Source of the DNA: Betaproteobacteria bacterium | Lineage (GTDB): Bacteria; Pseudomonadota; Gammaproteobacteria; Burkholderiales; Sulfuricellaceae | Direction of reading: 5' to 3' | NCBI GenBank assembly: GCA_021373185.1 | Contig: JAJFTF010000024.1 | Coordinates: 124,001-188,000 of the forward strand | DNA length: 64,000 nt | In this document: positions 36,040 to 44,797 of the stretch, in pieces | Layout: each line of letters opens with the position of its first letter | How positions within the stretch are numbered: the stretch's first letter is position 1 | Translations under genes and position numbers: made by a program | The notes under the pieces: generated by a model | What the model was told of the DNA's origin: nothing | The model's input: only the letters and a program-made list of their open reading frames with translations | Database searches by the model: none

Positions 36040-37470
36040 ATGCGCGGCAAAATGCAAAAAGCAGGTTTGGTCTTACTGGGCGCCCTATTCGGCGTCATGA
36101 TCAGCCTCAATTTTCCCGCAGCGGCCAACAAGGAAACCGCCAGCCCGCTGCCGATCGACGAATTGCGCGCGCTGACCGAAGTCTTTGGCAAGATCAAAAG
36201 CGACTATGTCGAGCCGGTAGATGACAAAAAACTCATCACCGAGGCGATCAACGGCATGCTCACCGGCCTGGATCCCCATTCCGCCTACCTTGACGCCGAT
36301 GGCTTCAAGGATCTGCAAGTCGGCACGCAGGGCGAGTTCGGCGGCCTCGGCATCGAGGTCGGCATGGAAGACGGTTTCGTCAAGGTCGTGTCGCCGATCG
36401 AGGATACGCCCGCATTCCAGGCCGGCATGAAAAGCGGCGACCTGATCATCAAGCTGGACGATACGCCGGTCAAGGGCCTGACCCTGAACGATGCGGTCAA
36501 ACGCATGCGCGGCAAGCCCGGCACCAAGATCATCCTCACCGTATTGCGCAAGGGGGAAACCAAACCCCTCATCATCACCCTGACCCGCGCCGTAATCAAA
36601 ATCCAGAGCGTGAAATCGAAACTGATCGAGCCGGATTACGGTTATGTCCGCATCACCCAATTCCAGGAACACACGGGTGAAAATCTGGCAAAAGCGATCG
36701 AAACCTTTTACAAGCAGAACAAGACACCGCTGAAAGGGTTTGTGCTGGATCTGCGCAACGATCCGGGCGGCCTGCTCAATGGCGCCGTCGCGGTATCCGC
36801 TGCCTTCCTGCCCAAGGATGCGCTGGTGGTCTATACCGAAGGCCGCACCGAAGATGCCAAGATGAAGCTGACGGCGAACAAGGAAAATTACCTGCGCGTC
36901 GCCAACCAGGAAGATTTCCTGAAATCCCTGCCCGCCGGCATCAAGAACGTACCTATGGTTGTTCTGGTCAACGGCGGCTCCGCCTCCGCGTCGGAAATCG
37001 TCGCCGGCGCGCTGCAGGATCACAAGCGTGCCGTCATTATGGGTACGCAGACGTTCGGCAAGGGATCGGTGCAAACCATCCTGCCGCTGGGCAACAACAC
37101 CGCCATCAAGTTGACCACGGCCCGCTACTTCACGCCCAATGGCCGCTCCATTCAAGCCAAGGGCATCACCCCGGATATCGTGGTGGAAGAAGCCACGGTC
37201 AACGGCGTGGATCATCAAGCCTCGCTCAACCTGCGCGAAGCGGATCTGGAACGTCATCTGACCAACGGCAACAAGGACGAAGCGCCCGAAGCCGCACCAA
37301 TCACCCTGCCGGCACCCAAAGGCAAGGACAAGGACGGCAAAGCCGGCAGCAGCAAGCTGGCGCCCGGCGAGGTCGTATCGAAGAACGATTACCAGTTGAA
37401 CCAGGCGGTCACCCTGCTGAAAGGGCTGCAAATCTTCCAGGGCAGGAAAGAATCGCAAGTCAAGCCCTGA
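36040..37470 (+). CDS. ctpA: Carboxy-terminal processing protease CtpA (S41)
   Basis: This 476-residue periplasmic serine protease has an N-terminal signal or anchor (about 8-28) and a PDZ domain (about 95-165, G-L-G-I-E-V). The S41 catalytic region includes the nucleophile in G-G-S-A-S-A-S-E-I-V-A-G-A-L-Q-D and the lysine in G-T-Q-T-F-G-K-G-S-V-Q. Such proteases trim cell-wall hydrolases and other envelope proteins. GAGG lies 10 nt before the ATG. The C-terminal Lys/Gly/Pro-rich linker is poorly conserved in the family. Confidence 0.95.
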   Translation: MRGKMQKAGLVLLGALFGVMISLNFPAAANKETASPLPIDELRALTEVFGKIKSDYVEPVDDKKLITEAINGMLTGLDPHSAYLDADGFKDLQVGTQGEFGGLGIEVGMEDGFVKVVSPIEDTPAFQAGMKSGDLIIKLDDTPVKGLTLNDAVKRMRGKPGTKIILTVLRKGETKPLIITLTRAVIKIQSVKSKLIEPDYGYVRITQFQEHTGENLAKAIETFYKQNKTPLKGFVLDLRNDPGGLLNGAVAVSAAFLPKDALVVYTEGRTEDAKMKLTANKENYLRVANQEDFLKSLPAGIKNVPMVVLVNGGSASASEIVAGALQDHKRAVIMGTQTFGKGSVQTILPLGNNTAIKLTTARYFTPNGRSIQAKGITPDIVVEEATVNGVDHQASLNLREADLERHLTNGNKDEAPEAAPITLPAPKGKDKDGKAGSSKLAPGEVVSKNDYQLNQAVTLLKGLQIFQGRKESQVKP

Positions 37471-37492
37471 CAAAGCGCGCGCCGGCCCTGAA

Positions 37493-38236
37493 ATGGACGA
37501 CAATCAGCTCCTGCGCTACAGCCGTCACATCCTGTTGCCGCAAATCGGCATCGAAGGCCAGGAAAAACTGCTCGGCGCCCATGTCCTGATCGTCGGCGCC
37601 GGCGGGCTGGGCTCCCCGGCGGCGCTCTACCTCGCTGCCGCCGGCGTGGGAACCATCACCCTCTGCGACGGCGACAGCGTCGATCTCACCAACCTGCAAC
37701 GCCAGATCGCCCACTTCACCCATTCCCTCGGCAACAACAAGGCGCAATCCGCGCAACACACCCTCGCCGCCATCAACCCCGAAATCCGGGTCATCGCCAT
37801 CCCCCATCGCATCGAAGGCGCAGAACTCGACCTGCGGGTTTCCCAAGCCGACGCCGTGCTCGACGCCAGCGACAACTTCGCCACCCGCCACGCCGTCAAC
37901 CGCGCCTGCGTCGCTCACAAAAAGCCGCTGGTTTCCGGCGCAGCCATCCGCTTCGACGGGCAGATATCCACCTTCGATTTGCGCGACCCCGCCAGCCCGT
38001 GTTACCACTGCCTATTCCCTGAAGCGGGCGGCGGCGAGGAAGACCGCTGCTCGACGATGGGCGTGTTCGCGCCGCTGGTCGGCATCATCGGCTCAATGCA
38101 GGCGGCGGAAACCTTGAAAATCCTGGCCCATATCGGGCAGCCGCTGAACGGCAGGCTGCTGCTGCTCGACGGCTTGCAGATGGAATGGCGTTCAATCAGG
38201 CTGAAGAAAGACCCGGCCTGTCCGGTGTGCGGTTGA
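37493..38236 (+). CDS. moeB: MoeB/ThiF-type adenylyltransferase
   Basis: MoeB adenylates the C-terminal glycine of MoaD (ThiF does so for ThiS) as the step before sulfur loading. The 247 residues have the nucleotide loop V-G-A-G-G-L-G-S-P-A (about 36-45), N-L-Q-R-Q and D-A-S-D-N-F. Zinc cysteines are in C-Y-H-C and the terminal C-P-V-C-G. Which partner it serves cannot be settled here. It lies 22 bp after ctpA, a common arrangement in betaproteobacteria. Confidence 0.93.
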   Translation: MDDNQLLRYSRHILLPQIGIEGQEKLLGAHVLIVGAGGLGSPAALYLAAAGVGTITLCDGDSVDLTNLQRQIAHFTHSLGNNKAQSAQHTLAAINPEIRVIAIPHRIEGAELDLRVSQADAVLDASDNFATRHAVNRACVAHKKPLVSGAAIRFDGQISTFDLRDPASPCYHCLFPEAGGGEEDRCSTMGVFAPLVGIIGSMQAAETLKILAHIGQPLNGRLLLLDGLQMEWRSIRLKKDPACPVCG

Positions 38237-38351
38237 GCGGCTTGGTTCCGTACACCGCCCATTCGCAATACAAACTGTCATGCTTTCCTGAAGCCGCCAC
38301 AGATACCTGAATGTATACTTGTACCGACATTTCAACGCAACGCTTTTCATC

Positions 38352-39608
38352 ATGAAAACGAATGCCGCCACAAACAAGACCGAATCCGATCTGATCGAGG
38401 AGCAGAAATATCTGCGCCAAGGCCTGGCCGAATTGGAAACATTACGTGCCCGCGAATGGGAGTACCGCATTCTGCTGGATGAATCCAGCGACCCCATTTT
38501 CAGCTTCTACCCGGATGGCCAATATCGCTACGTGAACCGGCAATTCGCCCTTGGCATCGGCAAGGAACCAGAAGAAGTCATTGGCAAAAAAATATGGGAC
38601 ATTTTCCCGAAAGAAGAAGCAGACAAGCGATTTGCCATTGTAAGAGGAGCGTTCGAAAGCGGGGAAAGCAAGGTCATCGAAGTGCGCGTTCCCAGACCTG
38701 ACGGCGACCGCTACTATATAACGACTGCCAAGCCAATTTTGGATGATCAATGCCAGGTCATTTCGATCATCTGTATTTCCAAGGAAATCACTGAACGCCG
38801 CCTGGCGGAAATGGCATTGCAGGAACTCAACGAAACCCTGGAGCAGCGTGTCGGGGAAGAAACCGCCAAGAGCTTGGCGCAAGAACGCTTGATGATCCAG
38901 CAATCCCGTCTTGCAGTGATGGGCGAGATGGTGGGCAATATTGCTCATCAGTGGAAACAACCATTGTTTGCACTGGAACTCATCCTGCAGAACATCGGCC
39001 TCGACCACAAAGGCAGCAAGCTGACCGATGGCGCGCTGAAAGCCTATGCCACCGATGCGATGTGCGTCATTCGGCAGATGAACGACACCATCGACGATTT
39101 CCGTAATTTCTTCAAGCCGAACAAGGAAAAGCAGCACTTCCGCATCAACGACTCACTGGAAGAGGCGATCAAGCTGGCCAGCCACAACTTCATCAACCAC
39201 GGCATCGAAATCATCTGGCGCAAAAGTAGCGAGTCCTGTCTTGCCTTCGGCTACCCCAATGAATTGGTCCAGGTACTGCTGAATGTGCTGTCCAATGCCA
39301 GGGATGCCATCGTCGAAAAGAAGGTGCGGGGGAAGCTGCATGTCCAGGTTGAACAAGGAATGGATAACGCCACTATTTCAATTCGCGACAATGGCGGCGG
39401 CATCCCCGATGAAATCCTGCCGAAAATATTCGATCCGTATTTCACTACCAAGACCAAGGGATTTGGCGTTGGCCTTTATATGTCAAAAATGATCATGGAG
39501 TATATGGGTGAGATATCCATCTCCAATATCGACAACGGCGTTGAAGTGTCGCTTACGCTGCCCTTGGCCAGCACGAATCAAAAAGCGCGCGCAACTGGCA
39601 AGACATGA
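38352..39608 (+). CDS. Soluble PAS-domain sensor histidine kinase
   Basis: This 418-residue cytoplasmic kinase has no membrane helix. A short coiled coil (about 12-40) is followed by a PAS domain (about 40-155, with [11 protein letters not shown]) and a second coiled coil. A HisKA-like helix has H199 in [10 protein letters not shown], the form found in kinases of the HWE-neighbour and NtrB-like groups. The HATPase domain has [17 protein letters not shown] and G-F-G-V-G-L-Y. No response regulator is adjacent. A start 33 nt upstream is possible. PAS without visible heme or flavin motifs leaves the signal unknown. Confidence 0.9.
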   Translation: MKTNAATNKTESDLIEEQKYLRQGLAELETLRAREWEYRILLDESSDPIFSFYPDGQYRYVNRQFALGIGKEPEEVIGKKIWDIFPKEEADKRFAIVRGAFESGESKVIEVRVPRPDGDRYYITTAKPILDDQCQVISIICISKEITERRLAEMALQELNETLEQRVGEETAKSLAQERLMIQQSRLAVMGEMVGNIAHQWKQPLFALELILQNIGLDHKGSKLTDGALKAYATDAMCVIRQMNDTIDDFRNFFKPNKEKQHFRINDSLEEAIKLASHNFINHGIEIIWRKSSESCLAFGYPNELVQVLLNVLSNARDAIVEKKVRGKLHVQVEQGMDNATISIRDNGGGIPDEILPKIFDPYFTTKTKGFGVGLYMSKMIMEYMGEISISNIDNGVEVSLTLPLASTNQKARATGKT

Positions 39609-39645
39609 ATCCTGCGAATAAAGAAACCCTCCGGCCTCCCAAGCG

Positions 39646-40224
39646 CTAGCCGATCAGTGCCGGCCCCTGCGTGGCCCAGTATTCCATCGGCAAGCGCGTG
39701 AAACCACTCTTGGCGAACTGATGCCAGCGACCGAGCACAAAGCTCATCATCAGGTTGGCCTGGGCAGCAGCATCCATCCCGGTCGGCAGTTCCTGCTGGC
39801 TGGCGGCGAGGCGCAACGACTGCTTGAGCGTGGATTCGAGCCGGTCGTGCAACTGGTTGATGCGCGTCTGCAGGCGAGCGTCTTCGTTGACCAGCGCTTC
39901 GCCGATCAGCACCCGGGTCATGCCGGGGTTTTTTTGGGCGAAACCGAGCAACAGCGGCAGCACGGCTTCCAACTGCTTTTTCCCGCTGTTTTCCTCGCTG
40001 GTGATTTTGTTGACCAGGCCGAACAGGGTCTGCTCGATGAATTCGATCAGGCCTTCATACATCTGCGCCTTGCTGGCGAAATGGCGATACAGCGCCGCCT
40101 CGGACACGCCGATCCTGGCGGCCAGGGAGGCGGTGGTGATTTTCTCGCCCTGCGGCCTTTGCAACATTTCCGCCAGAGTCTGCAGTATCTGGAGCTTTCG
40201 TTCACCGGGTTTGGCTGGTGGCAT
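39646..40224 (-). CDS. slmA: Nucleoid occlusion factor SlmA
   Basis: SlmA is a TetR-family DNA-binding protein that blocks FtsZ assembly over the nucleoid. The 192 residues begin with P-G-E-R-K-L-Q-I-L-Q-T-L-A-E-M-L-Q. The helix-turn-helix contains I-T-T-A-S-L-A-A-R-I-G-V-S-E-A-A-L-Y-R-H-F-A-S-K. The C-terminal region matches SlmA rather than generic TetR proteins. It lies 89 bp after dsrR on the same strand. That gap holds a possible GCGATCC/GGATCGC hairpin without a T-run. Confidence 0.92.
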   Translation of the reverse strand: MPPAKPGERKLQILQTLAEMLQRPQGEKITTASLAARIGVSEAALYRHFASKAQMYEGLIEFIEQTLFGLVNKITSEENSGKKQLEAVLPLLLGFAQKNPGMTRVLIGEALVNEDARLQTRINQLHDRLESTLKQSLRLAASQQELPTGMDAAAQANLMMSFVLGRWHQFAKSGFTRLPMEYWATQGPALIG

Positions 40225-40313
40225 GTTCTTCCCTTGGGTCTGGTTTATCTAATGGAAACAACCCGCGATCCTCGCGCCCGTGGCCGCAAAGGATCGCAAT
40301 GGGGAATCTTAAC

Positions 40314-40682
40314 TTAGTGGCAGCCGCCGCCGCAACCGCCGCAACCACCACCACCCGACGAACCGCCTGACGAGGAACCGCAGGAGCCGCCGCCGGTGTC
40401 ATTGGGGTTGATGAAGATAAAGCGGAAATCGCCGGGGCCCATTTCGACGAAATCCAGCACTGCGCCGTTCAGCAGGTCTTTATGGTGGGGCGCAACCAGC
40501 AGGGTGACGCCTTCCGACGTCAGCAGGATATCTTCCTCGTCCTGCTCATCGAAGCCCATGCCGTACTGGATTCCGCCGTCCTCGCCGCGCTGGGCGGCAA
40601 TGCGCAGGAACATGCCTTCGGCGTTGCCGTCGGTGGCGGCCTGCTGGATTTTCTCTGCGGCCAGTGCGGTTACTGTAATCAT
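40314..40682 (-). CDS. dsrR: DsrR, A-type carrier-like protein with Cys-rich tail
   Basis: DsrR is an IscA-fold protein needed for full dsr expression in Allochromatium. The 122 residues have the IscA/ErpA fold (L-R-I-A-A-Q-R, D-F-V-E-M-G, F-I-N-P-N). The first Fe-S cysteine (SGCSG in IscA) is replaced by G-E-D-G-G. After N-P-N comes a Gly/Ser tail with C101, C114, C117, C121 and a final histidine. Lack of the core cysteine fits DsrR, but the tail is a notable addition. It follows dsrN, matching the operon order. Confidence 0.85.
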   Translation of the reverse strand: MITVTALAAEKIQQAATDGNAEGMFLRIAAQRGEDGGIQYGMGFDEQDEEDILLTSEGVTLLVAPHHKDLLNGAVLDFVEMGPGDFRFIFINPNDTGGGSCGSSSGGSSGGGGCGGCGGGCH

Positions 40683-40716
40683 CGACTTTCTCCTTTATAA
40701 CGATTCAATTTAAAAA

Positions 40717-42132
40717 TCATGCGGCGCGGCGGTCGCTGCCTTTGTACGCCTTGTCACGTACGAACGCGACGAAGCGCCTGGCCCAGTTGTAGCTGTCGAG
40801 GCTGCGCAAATGCGCATAAGATGCCAGCAAATTCTTGTAAACGATGCCGTCATGTTGCCCATCTATGCCATGGCCGCGTTTGACCTTGTAGGCGAATTTC
40901 AGTTCGCCTGTCTCCAGATTTTCCAGGCTGGAATAATGGAATTCGTGGCCGCGCACTTCGGTTTCGGCCTGCGCATCCGCCTGGCGGGGCCACGGACTAT
41001 CGACGGTCTCCTGCAGGCGAATATAGCCACGACCGACCGGCTTTTGATGCATCAATACGTCGCCGGGAATCACGCCCGCCATGCGGCTGGTTTGTCCGTG
41101 CCAGGTCAACGAACGCGCCAGATACATCAGGCCGCCGCATTCGGCATACGCCGGCATGCCGTTTTCGATGGCGCTGCGAATGTCTTCGCGCAGCGTGGCA
41201 TTGGCTTCCAGCTCGCTCATGAACAGCTCGGGGAAGCCGCCGCCGATGAACAGTCCGTCCACTTCGGGAAGGTGCGCATCATGCAGGGTGTCCAGCGGCA
41301 CCAATTCCGCGCCGGCGGCACGCAGGGCGGCCAAATCGTCGGCGTAATAAAATCCGAATGCTTGGTCTTTTGCCCAGGCAATGCGCACGGCGGGTTTCTG
41401 GATATCGCCGCCGACCACCGGAGCCAATGCCGTAACCGGGAGTGGCGTCGCCGTGGCAGCGAGCGCCAGCAACCGATCCAGATCGACTTGCGCACCGACC
41501 AGTTCGCCGATTTCCCTGACGCGAAGCGCCGCCGCTTCGGTTTCATTGCTGGGCATCAGGCCAAGGTGGCGCTCGGTGATTTCCAGGCGCGGGTCGTGGT
41601 GAACCGCGCCGATGACCGGCACGTCGGTGTAATGCTCGATCACGGCGCGCAGTTTGCTCTCGTGGCGGGCGCCGCCCATGTCGTTGAGGATCACGCCGGC
41701 GATGCGGATGTTCGGGTCGAATGCCTGGTAACCGAGGATCAGCGGCGCAATTCCTCGCGTCATGCCGCGCGCATTGATGACCAGCACCACCGGCGCCTGC
41801 AGCAGGCTGGCCAAGGCCGCATTGCTGTTGCTGCCGTCGAGGTCGAGGCCGTCGTAGAGACCCTTGTTGCCCTCGATCAGGCTGATGTCCGCGCCAGCGG
41901 ATTCCTGCACGAAGGATGAGACGATCTCGTCGCGCCCCATCAGGTAGAAGTCGAGATTGCGGCAAGCGCGCCCACTGGCGGCGGTCAGCCACATCGGGTC
42001 GATATAGTCCGGGCCTTTTTTGAACGGCTGCACCTTGAGGCCGCGCGCGCTGAGTGCAGCGCACAGACCGATGGTGACCGTGGTTTTGCCCGAGGATTTA
42101 TGGGCGGCTGAAATGAGCAGGCGGGGCATCAT
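40717..42132 (-). CDS. dsrN: DsrN, siroheme amidase (CobB/CbiA family)
   Basis: DsrN is a cobyrinic acid a,c-diamide synthase homologue that amidates siroheme for DsrAB. The 471 residues have an N-terminal P-loop A-H-K-S-S-G-K-T-T (about 9-17) and D-Y-I-D-P-M-W-L-T-A-A-S-G. The C-terminal class I glutamine amidotransferase domain has the nucleophile in A-Y-A-E-C-G-G-L-M-Y. Two adjacent ATG codons (42132, 42129) are possible starts, and the Shine-Dalgarno is weak. The neighbouring dsr genes favour DsrN over a cobalamin-pathway role. Confidence 0.92.
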   Translation of the reverse strand: MMPRLLISAAHKSSGKTTVTIGLCAALSARGLKVQPFKKGPDYIDPMWLTAASGRACRNLDFYLMGRDEIVSSFVQESAGADISLIEGNKGLYDGLDLDGSNSNAALASLLQAPVVLVINARGMTRGIAPLILGYQAFDPNIRIAGVILNDMGGARHESKLRAVIEHYTDVPVIGAVHHDPRLEITERHLGLMPSNETEAAALRVREIGELVGAQVDLDRLLALAATATPLPVTALAPVVGGDIQKPAVRIAWAKDQAFGFYYADDLAALRAAGAELVPLDTLHDAHLPEVDGLFIGGGFPELFMSELEANATLREDIRSAIENGMPAYAECGGLMYLARSLTWHGQTSRMAGVIPGDVLMHQKPVGRGYIRLQETVDSPWPRQADAQAETEVRGHEFHYSSLENLETGELKFAYKVKRGHGIDGQHDGIVYKNLLASYAHLRSLDSYNWARRFVAFVRDKAYKGSDRRAA

Positions 42133-42241
42133 AGGTCGGAATCTACATAACGCGGGATGTTATCGTCCGGTTGGACAGAGAGAGTGCCGGTAAATTCACC
42201 GCTGCGCTATTAAGTACTTGCCGCGCCGGGTAAAGTTAAGC

Positions 42242-42266
42242 GGGCAGGGAGCGGCGCTCCCTGCCC
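42242..42266 (-). other. Intercistronic hairpin dsrP-dsrN
   Basis: A perfect 11-bp GC-rich stem (42242-42252 with 42256-42266) with a 3-nt loop begins 9 bp after the dsrP stop. No T-run follows on the minus strand. It may cause partial termination or 3' stabilization, so that dsrNR is expressed less than the genes before it. Confidence 0.75.
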
Positions 42267-42274
42267 AGCGCCTG

Positions 42275-43477
42275 CTAATCGGTGATGACTCGACGCTCAA
42301 TATGGCGGAAGTCGTCTTCCGGCATGAAGTGCAAAACTCTGACCGCGATCGTGGTGATCAGGCCAGCAATCGCAACGCCACCTAGGCCCAGCAGGAATTC
42401 CGGCAAGCTGGGGCTGTATGAATGAATCTGGCCATCGAAGAAGCTGCTGCTTTCCGTCATGCCCGGGAATATACTCAGGGGGAATGCCTGTCCGCCGATT
42501 ATCAACACGTAGATCTGGCACATGCCGCCAATGATGACGAGCAATGCCGCGAAAAACACCATGTTGCACTTTTTGGCTGCATCGGGATAGAACAGCATAG
42601 CCAGCGGAGCAAGCGTACCCAGCAGGATCTGACCGACCCAGAACAAAGTGGTGTAGATGCCGCCATCGAGCAGGATAAAACGCTCAAAAGCAACCTGCTT
42701 GGCATAATACAGATTGGTCAGGTGGTAGACGATGGTAAAGTACAGCACAGCCGAAACGAAGATGCCGAGCAGGTTTTTCATGCGCCGGCGAACCGCTTCA
42801 TCCAGGACGAGACCGTTCCACCGGTACATCACCGACTGGACCGTGATGAATACCGCCAAGCCGAAGGAAAACGACATGATGATGAACATCGGCGCCAGCA
42901 AGGCGGAAGCGTAGGCTTGACGCGCCACCAGCAGGCCGAAGATCGAACCGGTTGCAGTGGTCAGCGCCAGACGCCAGATGAACGCGCCGAAACCGGCATA
43001 CTTGGAGAAGCCGTTCATCTTGCGATCCATCATCGTCCACAGGTAAATGGCGACAATCGAGAAGAAGCCGGTGTAGAGGATCACGTTCAGGGCAAAGACG
43101 GATTTGAAATTATAGTGGGTCATCGCCACGATCAGCCGGTCAGGCCGGCCCAAATCCAGCATCAGCACGGTCAGGCCGCCGGCCAGCATGGCAATGGCGA
43201 GCAGGCCGGACAGCGGCGCGCGCGCCTTGTAGATGGTCTTGCCGAAGACGGAGCCGATCGAGGCGACGTTGAGCACGCCGGAAGCCGCCACGATCAGGAA
43301 AACCGCAAACACATGCGGCATGCCCCAGACGATCTGGTTGTTCATGCCGGTCACAACGTGTCCGTGCTCTTCCATGTAATACGAAGCGCCCATGCCGATC
43401 ATGGCAATCAGGCCGATTACCGCCACCAGCGCGTAAAACACACTTTGTTCAATTTTGCGAAATGAGTCGATGTTCAT
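42275..43477 (-). CDS. dsrP: DsrP, NrfD-like membrane subunit
   Basis: DsrP is the integral membrane quinone-interacting subunit of the DsrMKJOP complex. The 400 residues contain about ten hydrophobic helices and the NrfD/PsrC-type pattern L-D-L-G-R-P-D-R-L. I chose the ATG at 43477 with GGGGA upstream. An in-frame TTG at 43486 would overlap dsrO by 4 bp and add three residues. Confidence 0.93.
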   Translation of the reverse strand: MNIDSFRKIEQSVFYALVAVIGLIAMIGMGASYYMEEHGHVVTGMNNQIVWGMPHVFAVFLIVAASGVLNVASIGSVFGKTIYKARAPLSGLLAIAMLAGGLTVLMLDLGRPDRLIVAMTHYNFKSVFALNVILYTGFFSIVAIYLWTMMDRKMNGFSKYAGFGAFIWRLALTTATGSIFGLLVARQAYASALLAPMFIIMSFSFGLAVFITVQSVMYRWNGLVLDEAVRRRMKNLLGIFVSAVLYFTIVYHLTNLYYAKQVAFERFILLDGGIYTTLFWVGQILLGTLAPLAMLFYPDAAKKCNMVFFAALLVIIGGMCQIYVLIIGGQAFPLSIFPGMTESSSFFDGQIHSYSPSLPEFLLGLGGVAIAGLITTIAVRVLHFMPEDDFRHIERRVITD

Positions 43478-43482
43478 AGCGT

Positions 43483-44220
43483 TCAAATCCCCTGGTAGCG
43501 TACACCGGTATTCAACGCCAAATCGGCGCGGACCTGGGTAGTTGCATAAGTAGCGATACGTTTGGATATTTCGCTGTTAGGATCATTCAGGTCGCCAAAC
43601 AGCATGGCATCCTTGTTCCCTGCTGCGCAAGCCTCGACGCAGGCCGGTTGCTGATCGTTGTCGACCCGATGCACGCAAAGCGTGCAGGCTTCGACACAAC
43701 CTTTGCCGCGCGGCACGTCCGGGTTCTGGTCATGATGCTCTTCATGTACGAAGGAACGCGCCTTGTACGGACAAGCCATCATGCAATAGCGACAACCGAT
43801 GCAGATGTGGCGATCGACCAGAACGATACCGTCGGCGCGCTTGAACGATGCGCCGGTCGGGCACACGTCGACGCACGGCGGTTCGGCACAATGCTGGCAC
43901 ATCATCGGCAAGGAATGACTCCTGCCGCTCTTGAGTTCTTTCAGTTCGATCTTGCGAATCCATTGCGGATCGGTTTGCGGATGGCCGGTTGAGGCAACGC
44001 CGTTTTCCTTGCCACACGCGGTTACGCAGTCATTGCATCCCGGCGTGCACTTGCTGCTGTCGATCAGCATGCCCCAGCGCTTGGCGCTGGAAGCTGCTTC
44101 GCCGGCGGGCTTGGCATTGGCCATATCAAACAGGGTCACCCCCGGCGCGATCACCAGGCCTGCAGTAGCGACCGCACCGGCTCCGATGAAATTCCTGCGG
44201 CTATTGTCTACCTTGCTCAT
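43483..44220 (-). CDS. dsrO: DsrO, periplasmic iron-sulfur subunit
   Basis: DsrO is a periplasmic ferredoxin-like subunit of DsrMKJOP. The 245 residues begin with a Tat signal (S-R-R-N-F-I-G-A-G). They carry several 4Fe-4S motifs, including C-T-P-G-C-N-D-C, C-Q-H-C-A-E-P-P-C-V-D-V-C-P, C-I-G-C-R-Y-C-M-M-A-C-P and C-V-E-A-C-T-L-C. The start overlaps the dsrJ stop (ATGA). Confidence 0.95.
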   Translation of the reverse strand: MSKVDNSRRNFIGAGAVATAGLVIAPGVTLFDMANAKPAGEAASSAKRWGMLIDSSKCTPGCNDCVTACGKENGVASTGHPQTDPQWIRKIELKELKSGRSHSLPMMCQHCAEPPCVDVCPTGASFKRADGIVLVDRHICIGCRYCMMACPYKARSFVHEEHHDQNPDVPRGKGCVEACTLCVHRVDNDQQPACVEACAAGNKDAMLFGDLNDPNSEISKRIATYATTQVRADLALNTGVRYQGI

Positions 44221-44795
44221 TTAACGACCTCGCCTTTATTCACGCTGTCCAACTTTGCCTGCATCTGCCAGCGCATCTTGCCGGACAGGCCGGACTGCTT
44301 GTCCTTGTCGCCAGGCTGCGCCGCTGGCGCCACGATCGGATGCATCGCGTCGCCGGAAGCAGCTTTCGGTTTGCTCGAGTGGCACTCGAAACAATCCAGC
44401 TTGACTGCCATCTTGTTATGGCAGCCCTGACAGAAATTATCCTTGCCGTCTGTGCTGCCGATCACACTGTTGGTCTTTTCGTTGGCATGGCACCCGATAC
44501 AGTTTTTCAGGCTGTACTGGGTGGTGCGGATCCCCTTGCGCATTGTGTCATCACGTTGATGCTTGAGCAGGTCCATGTGGTTACGCCGCATGTATGCCTC
44601 ATCCCTGACACACTTGTCGCCTTTTGCATCGATGTGCTTTGCATGTCCTGCCTTGGCACCGCCTTCATCGTAAGCTGCGGCAGGCAACGCAACCGCCAGA
44701 AATGTCGCCGCCAGAAGCACGGCCCACCCCCGGCTCAGCAACTGGCCGAAGCCAGCCGCCTTGCCTGTGAAGGATTTGTTCGGGGAATCGCTCAT
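44217..44795 (-). CDS. dsrJ: DsrJ, triheme cytochrome c
   Basis: DsrJ is the periplasmic triheme cytochrome of DsrMKJOP. The 192 residues have an N-terminal signal or anchor (about 22-41) and three heme sites: C99-I-G-C-H, C122-Q-G-C-H and C135-F-E-C-H. An extra conserved cysteine, C62 in D-K-C-V-R-D, corresponds to the unusual heme ligand described for Allochromatium DsrJ. I chose the ATG at 44795, just after the dsrL stop, over the long in-frame extension. Confidence 0.95.
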   Translation of the reverse strand: MSDSPNKSFTGKAAGFGQLLSRGWAVLLAATFLAVALPAAAYDEGGAKAGHAKHIDAKGDKCVRDEAYMRRNHMDLLKHQRDDTMRKGIRTTQYSLKNCIGCHANEKTNSVIGSTDGKDNFCQGCHNKMAVKLDCFECHSSKPKAASGDAMHPIVAPAAQPGDKDKQSGLSGKMRWQMQAKLDSVNKGEVVK

Positions 44796-44797
44796 AG

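Noticed and set aside
40717..42132. Cobalamin-pathway cobyrinate diamide synthase
   Set aside because: The family matches, but its place between dsrP and dsrR with no other cobalamin gene makes the siroheme-modifying DsrN the better call.
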